A stretch of 64,000 nt of DNA, from assembly GCF_026967475.1 (NCBI RefSeq), contig NZ_CP114058.1, positions 2,728,001 to 2,792,000 on the forward strand. The letters run 5' to 3'. Shown piece by piece: positions 54,053 through 64,000 of the stretch. Source of the stretch: Rouxiella chamberiensis (GTDB lineage Bacteria > Pseudomonadota > Gammaproteobacteria > Enterobacterales > Enterobacteriaceae). How positions within the stretch are numbered: position 1 is the first letter of the stretch; every line of letters starts with the position of its first letter. The notes under the pieces were generated by a model. The model ran no database searches and had not been told where the DNA came from. It saw nothing but the letters and a program-made list of their open reading frames with translations. The position numbers and the translations under genes are program-made.

Positions 54053-55937
54053 TTATTGCTGGTTTTGCGCCGCAGCGCCGAGCTTGATCTTCGCCTGTTT
54101 ACGCAGGTTGGCCAGCAGCGCATCGAATGTGCTGTTGGAAGAAGTCTGTTGCAGCTGTTGATTGAACTGGGCCGCTTCGGCTTCCGGCAATTTACCCTGG
54201 GTAACTGCGGTCAGCTTGATAAGCACGGTGTTGCCGGTTCTCGTCCTGCGAAATGCCGTACGTCGGTTTGTCGGCCTGCGGCTGTGCCAGCGCGTAGACG
54301 TTCTGCTCGAAGTCGGAAGGCTGCGCGGTGCGCTGCACTTTCTGTACATCGCCGAAGCTCACGCCTGCGGCTTTGAGCGCGTCGTCGCCTTTGCCTTCTT
54401 TGAGGGCGGTCAGCACTTTTTGTGCGTCAACCCGTGCCTGATCTTCTGCCTTCTGGCGTTTCACCTGCTGGGCAACCTGTTCTTTCACCTCGGCGAAAGG
54501 TTTGATCCCTTCCGGCTTGTGGGCATCGACACGCACGACAAAGGCACGGTCGCCGTCAACGGTAATCACGTCGGAGTTGCTGCCCGGCGCGCCATCACGG
54601 CCAATCAGCGAACCATCGAACAGGGATTGCACCACCGGCTTGAAGTTGATGGCCGCAGGAATATTCTGCTGGGTGAACCAGTCGGTCTGTGACGCCTTGG
54701 TACCGGCAGCCTGCTCGGCAGAGGCCAGAGATTCGTTGTCATTGCTGGCCGCGTCGCTGACTTTCTGCTGGAGCGCGTAATAGGCATCCAGCGCTTTTTC
54801 CTGCTTCAGCTTGGCAACAATACCGTCGTGCACCTGAGGGAGCGGTTTAACCTGCTCTGGCTGAATGTCGTCGAGACGCAGAATAAAGAAGCCGCTGTCG
54901 GATTTGATTACGCCCGACATCTGACCTTTGGTGTTCAGATTGGCGCTTTTGAATTCCGGCAGTGTCGTTTCAGGTTCCATCCAGCCAAGATCACCGCCCT
55001 TCCTGCCGCTCAGGGTATCGATGGATTTGGTTTTCGCCAGTTCGGCAAAATCGGTCCCGCTTTTCAGCTGGGCGTCGATAGCATCGGCATCGGCCTGGCT
55101 TTTCGCGACGATAACGCTGTAACGACGGCGCTCCGGCTGACCGAACTCGCTTTTATGCTGGTCGTAATACGCAGTGACATCGGCATCGGAAACGTCGGTT
55201 TTAGCCTGCATGGACGCAGCGTCCATCTCGATATAGCTGACTTTTATCTGTTCCGGCGCAACGAAGCTGTCTTTATTGCGGTCGTAGAAGGCCTGAAGTT
55301 CGCTGTCGCTCGCCTGCTGTTTGGCTGCCAGCGCCTCGGTGTTGAAGGTAGCGGTATGAACGTCGCGCTCCTGCAATACCAGCTCGGACATGGATTTGGT
55401 TTCAACCGGCAACACGAAGTCGGACTCGCCATAGGCGTGGGCCAGCTGCTGGCTGACCAGCTGCTGTTTCATCAGACGAGCAAAGTTGTCTGCGGTGTAG
55501 CCCATTCCCTGAATAGTTTGCAGATACTTGGCGTTGTCGAGCTGTTTGTTGGTCTGGAACTGCGGGGTCGCCAGAATCGCGTCCTTGATCTGCTGATCGC
55601 TGACCGTAATGCCCAGTTTTTTGGAGTATTGGTCAAGCAGCGTCACGTCAATCAGGTTGTTGAGCGACTGCTGGCGCAGCTGCTGCATATAACCGTCGCT
55701 GCCGGCCAGTGCGGCAAACTGGTCACCGAGCTGCTGCTGCAGGCGGTTACGCTGATTCTGTACGGCGTCATCGAGCTGCGCACGGCTGATGTCCTGACCG
55801 TTGACTTTTGCCGCATAGTCGCTGTTTCCACCGATGAGGTAATTGCCTACACCCGTTAAAACAAAAGATAAAACGATCAGGCCAAGAATGATTTTGAGCA
55901 CGACGTGATTAGCTGCCGCGCGTAAGTTGTCCATCAT
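54053..55937 (-). CDS. ppiD: periplasmic chaperone/prolyl isomerase PpiD (frameshifted)
   Basis: One N-terminal membrane anchor (VVLKIILGLIVLSFVLTGV), then SurA-like chaperone segments and a parvulin (PpiC) domain (RRYSVIVAKSQADADAI ... LGWMEPETTLPEF). Anchored in the inner membrane near SecYEG, aiding secreted proteins. Near the end, GISQDEN should go on GNTVLIKLTAV; an extra base (CC, complement of 54236-54237) breaks it. Corrected length 627 (E. coli 623). Confidence 0.95.
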
Positions 55938-56150
55938 AGTGAAGCAACACTCCGCTGTATTTGGGGTTTAAAACTTGGGCTGCGTGGACGATGCCGACGA
56001 TCCCTGTGACACCCTTCAGGGTGCTGCACAATTAACTGCTAACTGCGTGTTTACACTGACACTTCGTTTCAAACGGCGTTCAAAAGAATCACTGTCAACA
56101 GGCAACAATCGCACTTATTCTCCTGTTCGAAGCCACTCACGGCGCCGAAA

Positions 56151-56180
56151 AAGAAAAAAGCGCATCTCTTCGATGCGCCT
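56151..56180 (-). terminator. terminator after hupB
   Basis: GCGCATC (56160-56166) and GATGCGC (56172-56178), with the A-run 56151-56159 giving U's on the minus strand. Just below the hupB stop. The ppiD-hupB gap (55938-56150) is otherwise featureless. Confidence 0.85.
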
Positions 56181-56226
56181 CACATATTACCTTAGCAACC
56201 CTGTGACGTCAGGTTATTGTTAGTAA

Positions 56227-56502
56227 TTATCCGTTTACCGCATCTTTCAACGATTTACCGGCACGGAAGCCAGGTACTTTGGCAGCCGGAATACTGATTT
56301 CTTTACCGGTTTGCGGGTTACGACCGGTGCGAGCCGAACGCTCACGAACCGCGAAGGTACCAAAGCCAACCAGCGCAACTTCTTCTCCGGCTTTCAGAGA
56401 ATCGGTTACCGATTCAAGCACCGCGTCCAGAACACGTCCCGCGGCCGCTTTAGAAATGTCCGCACCGGCTGCAATTTTGTCGATCAGTTGTGACTTATTC
56501 AC
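56227..56502 (-). CDS. hupB: nucleoid protein HU-beta
   Basis: 91 residues (E. coli 90). The DNA-binding beta arm is in [15 protein letters not shown] with the intercalating Pro in RNPQTG. Begins with GTG ([20 protein letters not shown]), also used in E. coli. Downstream of lon on the same strand. Confidence 0.97.
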   Translation of the reverse strand: MNKSQLIDKIAAGADISKAAAGRVLDAVLESVTDSLKAGEEVALVGFGTFAVRERSARTGRNPQTGKEISIPAAKVPGFRAGKSLKDAVNG

Positions 56503-56647
56503 GTTTTCATCCCCTCTTAAAATTCTATCGTCGCGCCGAAATTTCCCTACGGACGCGACAGCGCAGCTGTTATATCAAGCTTGTCAGGGGTATGCAAGCG
56601 ACCCAGAACGCGTTGCCCCCTCCTGACAGGGTTACTAACTTAACGGC

Positions 56648-56684
56648 ACAAAAAAAGCTGGCAAGTAGGATTTCACTTGCCAGC
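56648..56684 (-). terminator. terminator after lon
   Basis: GCTGGCAAGT (56657-56666) and ACTTGCCAGC (56675-56684); seven U follow on the minus strand. Strong intrinsic terminator. Confidence 0.92.
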
Positions 56685-56717
56685 CTCAGTTTCGCTTACA
56701 CTTTATGCATCAGGTCA

Positions 56718-59072
56718 CTATTTGGCTGCAACAGGCAGTGCGCCAAAGGCCGGATTTTGCAGTGCAAGGTTCAGCACGTCATCAATGCGCTTGACCGGGT
56801 GGATTTCAAGATCGGCCAACACGTTGTCGGGGATCTCTTCCAGGTCACGCTTGTTGTCGTCAGGAATCAGCACCACTTTGATGCCACCACGGTGTGCGGC
56901 CAGCAGCTTCTCTTTCAAGCCGCCAATCGGCAACACCTGACCACGCAACGTTATCTCGCCGGTCATCGCCACATCGGCGCGAACCGGGTTACCGGTCAGA
57001 CAGGACACCAGCGCGGTACACATCGCGATACCGGCACTTGGACCGTCTTTCGGGGTCGCGCCTTCCGGCACGTGCACGTGAATGTCGCGTTTCTCGTAGA
57101 AGTCAGGGTTGATACCCAGCTTGTCTGCGCGAGCGCGTACCACGGTCAGTGCCGCCTGAATGGACTCCTGCATCACTTCACCCAGAGAACCGGTGTAGGT
57201 CAGCTTGCCTTTACCCGGCACACAGGCGGTTTCGATGGTCAGCAGTTCGCCGCCCACTTCGGTCCACGCCAGACCCGTTACCTGACCCACACGGTTTTCC
57301 GTGTCGGCGCGGCCGTAGTCGACTTTCTGCACGCCAAGGTAGTCTTTCAGGTTGTCGCCGTTGATGACAATGTGCTTCAGCGTCTTGTCGAGCAACAGTT
57401 GTTTCACCGCTTTGCGGCACAGCTTGGAAATTTCACGTTCCAGGCTTCGCACACCGGCTTCGCGGGTGTAGAAACGAATGATGCCGATGATGGCGCTGTC
57501 TTCAACCGTCAGTTCGTTTTTCTTCAGCGCATTACGCTCGATCTGTTTCGGCAGCAGGTGCTGTTTGGCGATGTTCAGCTTTTCGTCTTCGGTATAACCG
57601 GAAAGGCGAATCACTTCCATACGGTCAAGCAGCGGCGCCGGAATGTTCATCGAGTTCGAGGTCGCGACAAACATGACGTCGGACAGGTCGTAGTCAACTT
57701 CCAGATAATGGTCGTTGAATGCCACGTTCTGTTCAGGGTCCAGCACTTCCAGCAGGGCGGAAGCCGGGTCGCCACGCATGTCGGAAGACATCTTGTCGAT
57801 TTCATCGAGCAGGAACAGCGGGTTGCGAACGCCGACTTTCGCCATTTTCTGGATAAGCTTGCCCGGCATCGAACCGATATAGGTACGGCGGTGACCACGG
57901 ATTTCCGCTTCGTCACGCACGCCACCCAGCGCCATACGCACATATTCACGGCCGGTCGCACGGGCGATCGACTGTCCGAGAGAGGTTTTACCCACACCCG
58001 GAGGCCCTACCAGACACAGGATAGGTCCCTTGATTTTGCTGACGCGCGTCTGCACGGCGAGGTACTCGAGGATACGGTCTTTCACACGTTCCAGACCGAA
58101 GTGATCGGTATCCAGCACCTCCTGCGCCTTGCGCAGGTCTTTTTTCACTTTGCTGCGGGCATTCCATGGCACCTGAAGCATCCAGTCGATGTACCCACGG
58201 ACCACCGTAGCTTCGGCGGACATCGGCGACATCATTTTCAGCTTTTGCAGTTCGGCTTCTGTTTTTTCACGCGCATCTTTCGGCATTTTGGCCGCGTCGA
58301 TTTTGCGTTTCAGCGCTTCGTGTTCGTCAGGCGCATCGTCCATTTCGCCCAGTTCTTTCTGAATCGCCTTCATCTGCTCGTTCAGATAGTACTCGCGCTG
58401 GCTTTTTTCCATCTGTTTCTTGACGCGATTGCGAATGCGTTTCTCGACCTGTAGCAGATCGATTTCGGATTCCATCATCGCCATCAGATACTCGAGACGT
58501 TCGGTAATGTCGAACATCTCCAGCACGGACTGTTTGTCGGCCAGTTTCAGCGGCATATGTGCGGCGATGGTGTCAGCCAGTCGCGCAGCATCTTCAATGC
58601 TGTTTAATGAAGTCAGGACTTCCGGCGGGATTTTCTTGTTCAGTTTGATGTAGCCTTCAAACTGGTTAATCGCCGTGCGGACCAGGACTTCCTGCTCGCG
58701 CTCGTCTACTGCCGGAGAATCGAGGTATTCGGCCTGGGCTGCAAAATGTTCACCGCTGTCAGACAGTGTGGTAATGCGTGCACGCTGTAAACCTTCAACC
58801 AGAACTTTGACCGTTCCGTCAGGAAGTTTCAGCATCTGCAGAATGGAGGCTACGGTTCCGACTGAGAATAAATCGTTGATACCAGGTTCATCCGTCGAAG
58901 CCTCTTTCTGGGCAACGAGCATGATTTTCTTGTCATTATCCATTGCCGCTTCAAGACAGCGAATTGATTTCTCCCGGCCGACGAACAGCGGGATAACCAT
59001 ATGCGGATAAACCACCACATCGCGCAGAGGCAATACGGGGATTTCTATGCGTTCGGAACGCTCAGGGTTCAT
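56718..59072 (-). CDS. lon: ATP-dependent protease Lon
   Basis: 784 residues, the E. coli length. N-terminal substrate domain, AAA+ Walker [10 protein letters not shown] (about 356-364), Walker [10 protein letters not shown], catalytic Ser in [12 protein letters not shown] (about 679) and Lys in [14 protein letters not shown] (about 722). Degrades misfolded and regulatory proteins in the cytoplasm. A sigma32 promoter lies upstream. Confidence 0.98.
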   Translation of the reverse strand: MNPERSERIEIPVLPLRDVVVYPHMVIPLFVGREKSIRCLEAAMDNDKKIMLVAQKEASTDEPGINDLFSVGTVASILQMLKLPDGTVKVLVEGLQRARITTLSDSGEHFAAQAEYLDSPAVDEREQEVLVRTAINQFEGYIKLNKKIPPEVLTSLNSIEDAARLADTIAAHMPLKLADKQSVLEMFDITERLEYLMAMMESEIDLLQVEKRIRNRVKKQMEKSQREYYLNEQMKAIQKELGEMDDAPDEHEALKRKIDAAKMPKDAREKTEAELQKLKMMSPMSAEATVVRGYIDWMLQVPWNARSKVKKDLRKAQEVLDTDHFGLERVKDRILEYLAVQTRVSKIKGPILCLVGPPGVGKTSLGQSIARATGREYVRMALGGVRDEAEIRGHRRTYIGSMPGKLIQKMAKVGVRNPLFLLDEIDKMSSDMRGDPASALLEVLDPEQNVAFNDHYLEVDYDLSDVMFVATSNSMNIPAPLLDRMEVIRLSGYTEDEKLNIAKQHLLPKQIERNALKKNELTVEDSAIIGIIRFYTREAGVRSLEREISKLCRKAVKQLLLDKTLKHIVINGDNLKDYLGVQKVDYGRADTENRVGQVTGLAWTEVGGELLTIETACVPGKGKLTYTGSLGEVMQESIQAALTVVRARADKLGINPDFYEKRDIHVHVPEGATPKDGPSAGIAMCTALVSCLTGNPVRADVAMTGEITLRGQVLPIGGLKEKLLAAHRGGIKVVLIPDDNKRDLEEIPDNVLADLEIHPVKRIDDVLNLALQNPAFGALPVAAK

Positions 59073-59159
59073 AGAGCTCTCTCTTAGTTTAGCTTCCGCC
59101 AGGTTAAGGAAACCTCGTGAAACACGAGTCAGCGGGTTTCAGCAAGTAGTTAACTGAGT

Positions 59160-59187
59160 ATATGGGGATGAATATCCGACATTCAAC
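59160..59187 (-). promoter_or_regulatory. sigma32 promoter of lon
   Basis: GTTGAAT (complement of 59181-59187), 13 bases, CCCCATAT (complement of 59160-59167). Same sequence pattern as the mapped E. coli lon heat-shock promoter. Confidence 0.88.
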
Positions 59188-59202
59188 GACCAGAAAGCGA
59201 GG

Positions 59203-59230
59203 AAAAAAATGGGGGAAAATATCCCCCATT
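59203..59230 (-). terminator. terminator after clpX
   Basis: AATGGGGG (59208-59215) pairs with CCCCCATT (59223-59230); the A-run 59203-59209 gives U's on the minus strand. It lets lon use its own promoter. Confidence 0.85.
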
Positions 59231-59260
59231 TCTCATCTAAACCACTGTTAAACTGGCTAG

Positions 59261-60535
59261 TTATTCACCAGAAGCTTGTTGAGCCTCGGGTTTGCCATAA
59301 ATCATCAGAGGTTCGGATTGCCCCGCAATGACGGACTCGTCAACCACGACTTTGTCCACACTGTCCAGAGATGGCAGATCATACATCGTATCCAGTAATG
59401 CAGCTTCAACAATAGAACGCAGACCACGAGCACCCGTTTTACGCTCCATCGCCTTCTTCGCGATAGCCGTCAATGCTTCATCGCGGAATTCAAGCTCGAC
59501 GCCTTCAAGATTGAACAATGCCTGATACTGCTTGGTCAGGGCATTTTTCGGCTCTTTCAGGATCTGAATCAAGGCTTCTTCGCTCAGCTCGCTCAGCGTT
59601 GCCACAACCGGCAGACGGCCAATGAACTCGGGGATCAGACCAAACTTGATCAAATCTTCCGGTTCGGCCTGCGCCAGCAGCTGACCTTCGGTCGCCTTTT
59701 CTGACTTGCCTTTCACTTCCGCACCAAAACCGATACCGGTACGGGTGTTCAGACGTTGTCCGATCACTTTATCCAGGCCGGCAAATGCGCCGCCGCAGAT
59801 AAACAGGATTTTGGACGTATCGACCTGCAGGAACTCCTGCTGGGGATGTTTGCGTCCGCCCTGTGGTGGAACAGCCGCCACAGTACCTTCGATCAGTTTC
59901 AACAGTGCCTGCTGCACGCCCTCGCCCGACACGTCACGTGTAATCGACGGGTTGTCGGACTTGCGGGAGATCTTGTCGATCTCATCGATATAAACGATGC
60001 CGCGCTGCGCTTTCTGCACGTCGTAATCACATTTTTGCAGCAGCTTCTGAATGATGTTCTCGACGTCTTCACCGACATAACCGGCTTCGGTCAATGTGGT
60101 GGCATCGGCCATGGTGAATGGCACATCCAGGAAGCGAGCCAGCGTTTCGGCCAACAGCGTTTTACCGCTACCAGTTGGGCCGATAAGCAAAATGTTGCTC
60201 TTGCCCAGTTCGATACCGTTGCTGGTATCGCCGTTACGCAAGCGCTTGTAGTGGTTGTAAACCGCAACAGCCAGCACTTTCTTCGCCGGTTCCTGACCGA
60301 TAACATAGTCATCGAGGTGTTCACGGATTTCGTGTGGTGTCGGCAGCGCACTGCGTTCGCGATGCGGTGCGACCTCTTTAATCTCTTCGCGAATAATGTC
60401 GTTGCATAAATCGACACACTCATCGCAGATATACACTGACGGCCCGGCAATCAGCTTTCGCACTTCATGCTGGCTTTTGCCGCAAAAAGAGCAGTACAGC
60501 AGCTTTCCTGAACCGTCTTTGCGCTTATCTGTCAT
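59261..60535 (-). CDS. clpX: ClpXP unfoldase ClpX
   Basis: 424 residues (E. coli 424). N-terminal zinc domain with CSFC and CDEC, Walker A GPTGSGKT (about 120-127), Walker [11 protein letters not shown], pore loop GYVG, and the IGF-type ClpP-docking loop (TGIGFGAEV). Unfolds tagged substrates for ClpP, encoded just upstream. The gap to clpP is 224 bp. Confidence 0.98.
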   Translation of the reverse strand: MTDKRKDGSGKLLYCSFCGKSQHEVRKLIAGPSVYICDECVDLCNDIIREEIKEVAPHRERSALPTPHEIREHLDDYVIGQEPAKKVLAVAVYNHYKRLRNGDTSNGIELGKSNILLIGPTGSGKTLLAETLARFLDVPFTMADATTLTEAGYVGEDVENIIQKLLQKCDYDVQKAQRGIVYIDEIDKISRKSDNPSITRDVSGEGVQQALLKLIEGTVAAVPPQGGRKHPQQEFLQVDTSKILFICGGAFAGLDKVIGQRLNTRTGIGFGAEVKGKSEKATEGQLLAQAEPEDLIKFGLIPEFIGRLPVVATLSELSEEALIQILKEPKNALTKQYQALFNLEGVELEFRDEALTAIAKKAMERKTGARGLRSIVEAALLDTMYDLPSLDSVDKVVVDESVIAGQSEPLMIYGKPEAQQASGE

Positions 60536-60759
60536 CAGTAAACCTCTTCTTTATTCTCAGTCCCGCGGACAACACACGGCGGTACGACCATTTAACTCAA
60601 CAGACAGGTCATTCTCTGACGCATGGCTGATGTCTATTGGACAATTCACTCATATATTGTGCCTCGGGTAAAGCATCGGGCGGCGATTTTCACGCCGCCG
60701 CACGCACAAAACGTCCGTATGAGTTTAACTATAGACCATCGCGTCAGCAGAAAGGCCTA

Positions 60760-61389
60760 TTAGAGTTCGCCGCGATGCGTCATAACCTTGTCAACCAGGC
60801 CATACTCTACAGCTTCGTTGGCAGACAGAAAACGATCTCGCTCGGTGTCACGCTCTATTTCTTCAAGAGACTTGCCCGTATGTTGCGCCATCAGCGTGTT
60901 CATACGGTGCTTGACCTTCAGGATCTCGCGGGCATGGATGTCGATATCCGATGCCTGACCCTGGAAACCGCCCAGCGGCTGGTGGATCATCACGCGGGAG
61001 TTCGGCAGCGCGAAACGCTTGCCTTTTGCTCCGGCGGTCAGCAGGAATGCGCCCATTGAACAGGCCTGGCCCATACAGATGGTGCTGACATCCGGCTTGA
61101 TGAACTGCATGGTGTCATAGATTGACATCCCTGCGGTAATCACGCCGCCCGGCGAGTTGATATAAAGGTAGATATCCTTTTCCGGGTTTTCGGCTTCCAG
61201 AAACAGCATCTGGGCCACAATCAGGTTGGCCATATGGTCTTCAACCTGACCGGTCAGGAAAATAATGCGTTCCTTTAACAGGCGGGAAAAAATATCGTAT
61301 GAGCGCTCACCGCGTGAAGTCTGCTCTACAACCATCGGTACCAGAGCCATGTTTGGCGCAAACTGCTCTCTTTCACCACTGTATGACAT
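60760..61389 (-). CDS. clpP: ClpP protease subunit
   Basis: 209 residues (E. coli 207). Catalytic Ser in GQACSMGAF, His in [10 protein letters not shown], Asp in [11 protein letters not shown] region. Starts [19 protein letters not shown], the family start. Forms the 14-mer used by ClpX and ClpA. Confidence 0.98.
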   Translation of the reverse strand: MSYSGEREQFAPNMALVPMVVEQTSRGERSYDIFSRLLKERIIFLTGQVEDHMANLIVAQMLFLEAENPEKDIYLYINSPGGVITAGMSIYDTMQFIKPDVSTICMGQACSMGAFLLTAGAKGKRFALPNSRVMIHQPLGGFQGQASDIDIHAREILKVKHRMNTLMAQHTGKSLEEIERDTERDRFLSANEAVEYGLVDKVMTHRGEL

Positions 61390-61742
61390 AACCGTCTCCT
61401 AATAGAATGCTCTTTAGCGCGAGTTGAAACCGATTCTACTTGAGATAAGCGATGATGACTATGCTCAAGCGGCCAAGTCGCCACGTACACGGCTGACGGT
61501 TGTTATCAGTCAGAAGCTAACAGCAACGTTACTCTCGTAGCACTAGACAATTGGGGGGTAGCACAGGAATTCAAGCCCGTTGGCGAATTCTTTTACTTCC
61601 CTTGATCATTGAATCGCTAAATAGCTCAATAAATGTACTTATTGGCGCTTTGGTGGTTATCACTCTGATAAATATAGTGCAAAGTCTACTTAATATAGAG
61701 CAGGCAGTTCCGAAAAAACTACCCCACAGCCAAAAATGACAA
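61390..61742. other. clpP upstream region with possible small hydrophobic ORF
   Basis: The gap between clpP and the tig terminator. The plus strand has an open frame 61551-61739 from TTG (62 codons), with a hydrophobic stretch (NVLIGALVVITLINIVQSLL), but no ATG, no clear RBS and only AT-rich composition behind it. The clpP promoter must lie here; I could not place it with confidence. Confidence 0.25.
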
Positions 61743-61782
61743 AATAAAAAAGCCCGTAGCGCAAACTACGGGCTTTCGGAAC
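61743..61782 (-). terminator. terminator after tig
   Basis: AAGCCCGTAG pairs with CTACGGGCTT around cgcaaa; minus-strand U's come from the A-run 61743-61752. It separates tig from clpP. Confidence 0.9.
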
Positions 61783-61827
61783 CAGCGCCGTCGATGGATG
61801 TGCTCATCGACGGCTCACCTCAGGCAA

Positions 61828-63132
61828 TTAAGCCGGGGTGTTCTGGTTCATCAGTTCAGTAAAGGTGGTCGCCTTTTCTGTCACTTTAGCTTTGGACAGC
61901 AGGGTTTCGACGGCTTGTTCTTCCAGCGCGACGTTACGCATGTTGTTCATCAGCTCTTTGTTCTTGCTGTAGAACTCGATCACTTCAGACGGATCTTCGT
62001 AGGCAGAGGCCATCTCTTCGATCAGTGCCTTGACACGCTCTTCGTCAGCTTTCAGTTCGTGCTGGCTGATAACTTCGCCCAGCAGCAGACCGACAACAAC
62101 ACGCTGCTTGGCCTGCTCTTCGAACAGTTCGCGAGGAAGTTCCAGAGCCTGCTTCTCGTTGCCACCGAAACGCTGTGCAGCCTGCTGACGCAGCACGTTG
62201 ATTTCGCTGTCGATCAGGGCAGCCGGCACGTCGATGCTGTTGGCTTTGACCAGGCCGTCGATGGCCTGAGTCTTGATGCGGTTACGCACCGCGCCTTTCA
62301 GCTCGCGATCCATGTTTTTACGCACTTCGGCACGCAGACCTTCAACGGAACCATCAGCCACGCCGAAACGCTTGATGAATTCTTCGGTCAGTTCCGGCAG
62401 TTCGCGCTCTTCAACTTTCTTCAGAACGATGTCGAACTTGGCCGCTTTACCTTTCAGGTTTTCTGCGTGGTAATCTTCAGGGAAGTTTACGTCGATGGCG
62501 AACTCTTCACCGGCTTTATGACCTACCAGACCTTCTTCGAAGCCCGGGATCATGCGGCCCTGGCCCATCGCCAGCACGAAATCGGAGGCTTTGCCGCCTT
62601 CGAATTCTTCGCCGTCGATAGAACCGGAGAAATCAACGGTAACGCGATCTTCAGCGGTAACGGCTGCGTCGGTTTCTTTCCAGTCTGCCTGCTGCTTGCG
62701 CAGGGTTTCCAGCATGGCGTCAACATCGGCTTCGTTAACGTCTACAACCGGTTTTTCGACTTCGATGTTTTCCAGATCTTTCAGTTCAACTTCCGGGTAA
62801 ACTTCGAACTCGACGGTGAAGTTGAAATCTTCGCCGTCTTTGTACTCGCCTGGAACGTAGTTTGGTGCGCCAGCCGGGTTAATTTTTTCTTTGATGATGG
62901 CATCAACGAAGCTGCGCTGCATCAAATCGCCCAGTACGTCCTGACGAACGCTTGCACCGTAGCGCTGTTCGATGATGTGGTGTGGTACCTTGCCCTTGCG
63001 GAAGCCGTCAATACGTACAGATTTAGACGCTTTAGCCAGTTCGCTTTTTACTGCTTTTTCAATGCTTTCAGCAGGAACAGTAATAGCGATACGGCGACCA
63101 AGGCCTTGAGTGGTTTCAACAGAAACTTGCAT
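61828..63132 (-). CDS. tig: trigger factor
   Basis: 434 residues (E. coli 432). Ribosome-binding signature in [12 protein letters not shown] (about 43-50), FKBP-like PPIase domain in the middle, helical C-terminal chaperone arms. First chaperone to meet nascent chains. Start [14 protein letters not shown] is the family start. Confidence 0.98.
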   Translation of the reverse strand: MQVSVETTQGLGRRIAITVPAESIEKAVKSELAKASKSVRIDGFRKGKVPHHIIEQRYGASVRQDVLGDLMQRSFVDAIIKEKINPAGAPNYVPGEYKDGEDFNFTVEFEVYPEVELKDLENIEVEKPVVDVNEADVDAMLETLRKQQADWKETDAAVTAEDRVTVDFSGSIDGEEFEGGKASDFVLAMGQGRMIPGFEEGLVGHKAGEEFAIDVNFPEDYHAENLKGKAAKFDIVLKKVEERELPELTEEFIKRFGVADGSVEGLRAEVRKNMDRELKGAVRNRIKTQAIDGLVKANSIDVPAALIDSEINVLRQQAAQRFGGNEKQALELPRELFEEQAKQRVVVGLLLGEVISQHELKADEERVKALIEEMASAYEDPSEVIEFYSKNKELMNNMRNVALEEQAVETLLSKAKVTEKATTFTELMNQNTPA

Positions 63133-63307
63133 CTTGTTACCTCAAAAAAATCAAAGTGCTCGGTCAACCCCGAACCGGGACGCTTCATGCAGACCTGGCT
63201 CAGTATTCGAGGAAGTCCCGAAACCATTCCGGAAAAATAAGACGCAGCATTATAGCGGCGCAACGGCAGGGAGTCGAGGACGGCTGCCGTGAAATAAAAC
63301 CCGTAAA

Positions 63308-63333
63308 ACAAAAACGGCCCGCAGGCCGTTTTT
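63308..63333. terminator. terminator between bolA and tig
   Basis: AAAACGGCC ... GGCCGTTTTT (63311-63333), with A's and T's on both sides, so it can stop bolA (minus) and any plus-strand transcript. Confidence 0.85.
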
Positions 63334-63430
63334 AAATTCGCATCTACTAATACAGCATCAGGGGGGAAAGTTCCACAAATACTGTCCATTAAAGGCGTTT
63401 TAGTCACGATTTTGCCGAAAATACGCGATT

Positions 63431-63745
63431 TCAGGCAAGTGTTCCGGCTCCGCGGCAAGGCGGAGAAGCGGGTACCGTGTCCTGAAGGCCTTCCCACTCC
63501 TTGAGCGTATAGGTATGCAGGGCGAGCGCATGTACGCTGCCTGCAAGCTCGGCCGACAAGACGGAATAGATTGAACGGTGGCGCGACAGGAAGCGTTCGC
63601 CCACGAATTTATCGCTAACCATCACCACCTTGAAGTGACTCTCGGAACCCGCAGGCACATTATGGCGATAACTCTCGTCTGTTACATCCAGGTGCGTTGG
63701 TTCAAACGCTGCGGCCAACTTTGCTTCTATTTGTTCGCGAATCAT
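63431..63745 (-). CDS. bolA: BolA morphogene regulator
   Basis: 104 residues (E. coli 105). BolA fold: [49 protein letters not shown]. Works with glutaredoxin GrxD in iron-sulfur handling and acts as a regulator. Start is the ATG at 63745 with AGGAG six bases away; an ATG two codons upstream is too close to the RBS. The last 255 bp of the window hold no gene I can support. Confidence 0.96.
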   Translation of the reverse strand: MIREQIEAKLAAAFEPTHLDVTDESYRHNVPAGSESHFKVVMVSDKFVGERFLSRHRSIYSVLSAELAGSVHALALHTYTLKEWEGLQDTVPASPPCRGAGTLA

Positions 63746-64000
63746 AGCCATCTCCTTAAAAACATGCCCACAAGAGAACTGCGCCCAACTATTTCGCCTA
63801 CTTACATTAAAGAATAGGCTGTTTTCCGTTTTATTCTTACTTTCAAAAAGAAAATATTACTTATGTGAACAAAAAGGGGGTTTGGGCTGCAAAACGGCGC
63901 GTCCTCTCACTATTTTTTCTCTTACTTACGATATTTTCACACATTTCGCGGTCCAATCTCATGGCACGCTAAACATTCGCAGTGCTATGATGCTGCCAAT

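Noticed and set aside
56490..58454. Long plus-strand open frame of 654 codons antisense to lon
   Set aside because: Lon is conserved along its full length on the other strand; the mirror frame is open because of codon bias and resembles no family (His- and Phe-rich).
61551..61739. 62-codon hydrophobic plus-strand ORF between clpP and tig
   Set aside because: Starts only with TTG, has no clear RBS and lies in AT-rich intergenic sequence; kept as a low-confidence note, not as a gene.
61798..63240. 480-codon plus-strand open frame antisense to tig
   Set aside because: Shadow of trigger factor, rich in Phe, Gln and His; no RBS and no motif.

Overview
The window is enterobacterial chromosome, most likely from a Yersiniaceae-type member of Enterobacterales (Rahnella/Rouxiella/Serratia/Yersinia-like). 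Gene order follows the Escherichia coli stretch cueR/copA - ybaP - chiX - ybaK - fsr - ybaL - gsk - hemH - adk - htpG - recR - ybaB - dnaX - apt - ybaN - priC - rsmS - mscK - acrR - acrAB - tomB - hha - ffs - ybaZ - ybaY - tesB - amtB - glnK - mdlBA - decR - cof - ybaE - queC - fadM - ybaV - ppiD - hupB - lon - clpX - clpP - tig - bolA. ushA and aes, which E. coli has in this stretch, are absent. The genus is inference from protein similarity as I remember it; no 16S gene or other marker is present.

Layout. 1-2.6 kb: a large putative toxin/effector-like gene that runs off the left edge. 2.6-5.7 kb: divergent cueR/copA copper-efflux pair. 5.7-10.5 kb: ybaP, the ChiX small RNA, ybaK, fsr, ybaL. 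10.6-13.9 kb: gsk, hemH, adk. 14.0-18.0 kb: an accessory cassette between adk and htpG, made of a tightly coupled operon (PP-loop ATPase, NUDIX hydrolase, PLP-fold enzyme, DMT exporter) diverging from a LysR regulator; this is the best candidate for an undescribed system. 18.1-24.6 kb: htpG, recR, ybaB, dnaX, apt, ybaN. 24.8-34.3 kb: priC, rsmS, mscK, acrR, acrAB. 34.4-37.7 kb: a zinc-starvation block with two Zur-type boxes sharing the core GTTATAnTATAAC, one before the zinc-free ribosomal proteins L31B/L36B and one before a metal ABC transporter operon that begins with an unannotated 35-codon membrane peptide. 37.9-43.6 kb: a hypothetical gene, tomB-hha, 4.5S RNA, ybaZ, ybaY, tesB, amtB, glnK (sigma54/NtrC control). 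43.9-52.9 kb: mdlBA, decR with a divergent PLP enzyme, cof, ybaE, queC. 53-64 kb: fadM, ybaV, ppiD, hupB and the proteostasis cluster lon-clpX-clpP-tig, then bolA.

Data quality. I count about 15 single-base frameshifts in 11 genes, among them dnaX, gsk, copA, acrA, acrB, mscK and ppiD. Most lie in short homopolymers, and removing or restoring one base recovers full family-length proteins. They are almost certainly sequence errors, not pseudogenes. One of them falls exactly on the dnaX programmed-frameshift site and changes how that site reads. The broken genes are annotated here as single CDSs with the likely error position given.
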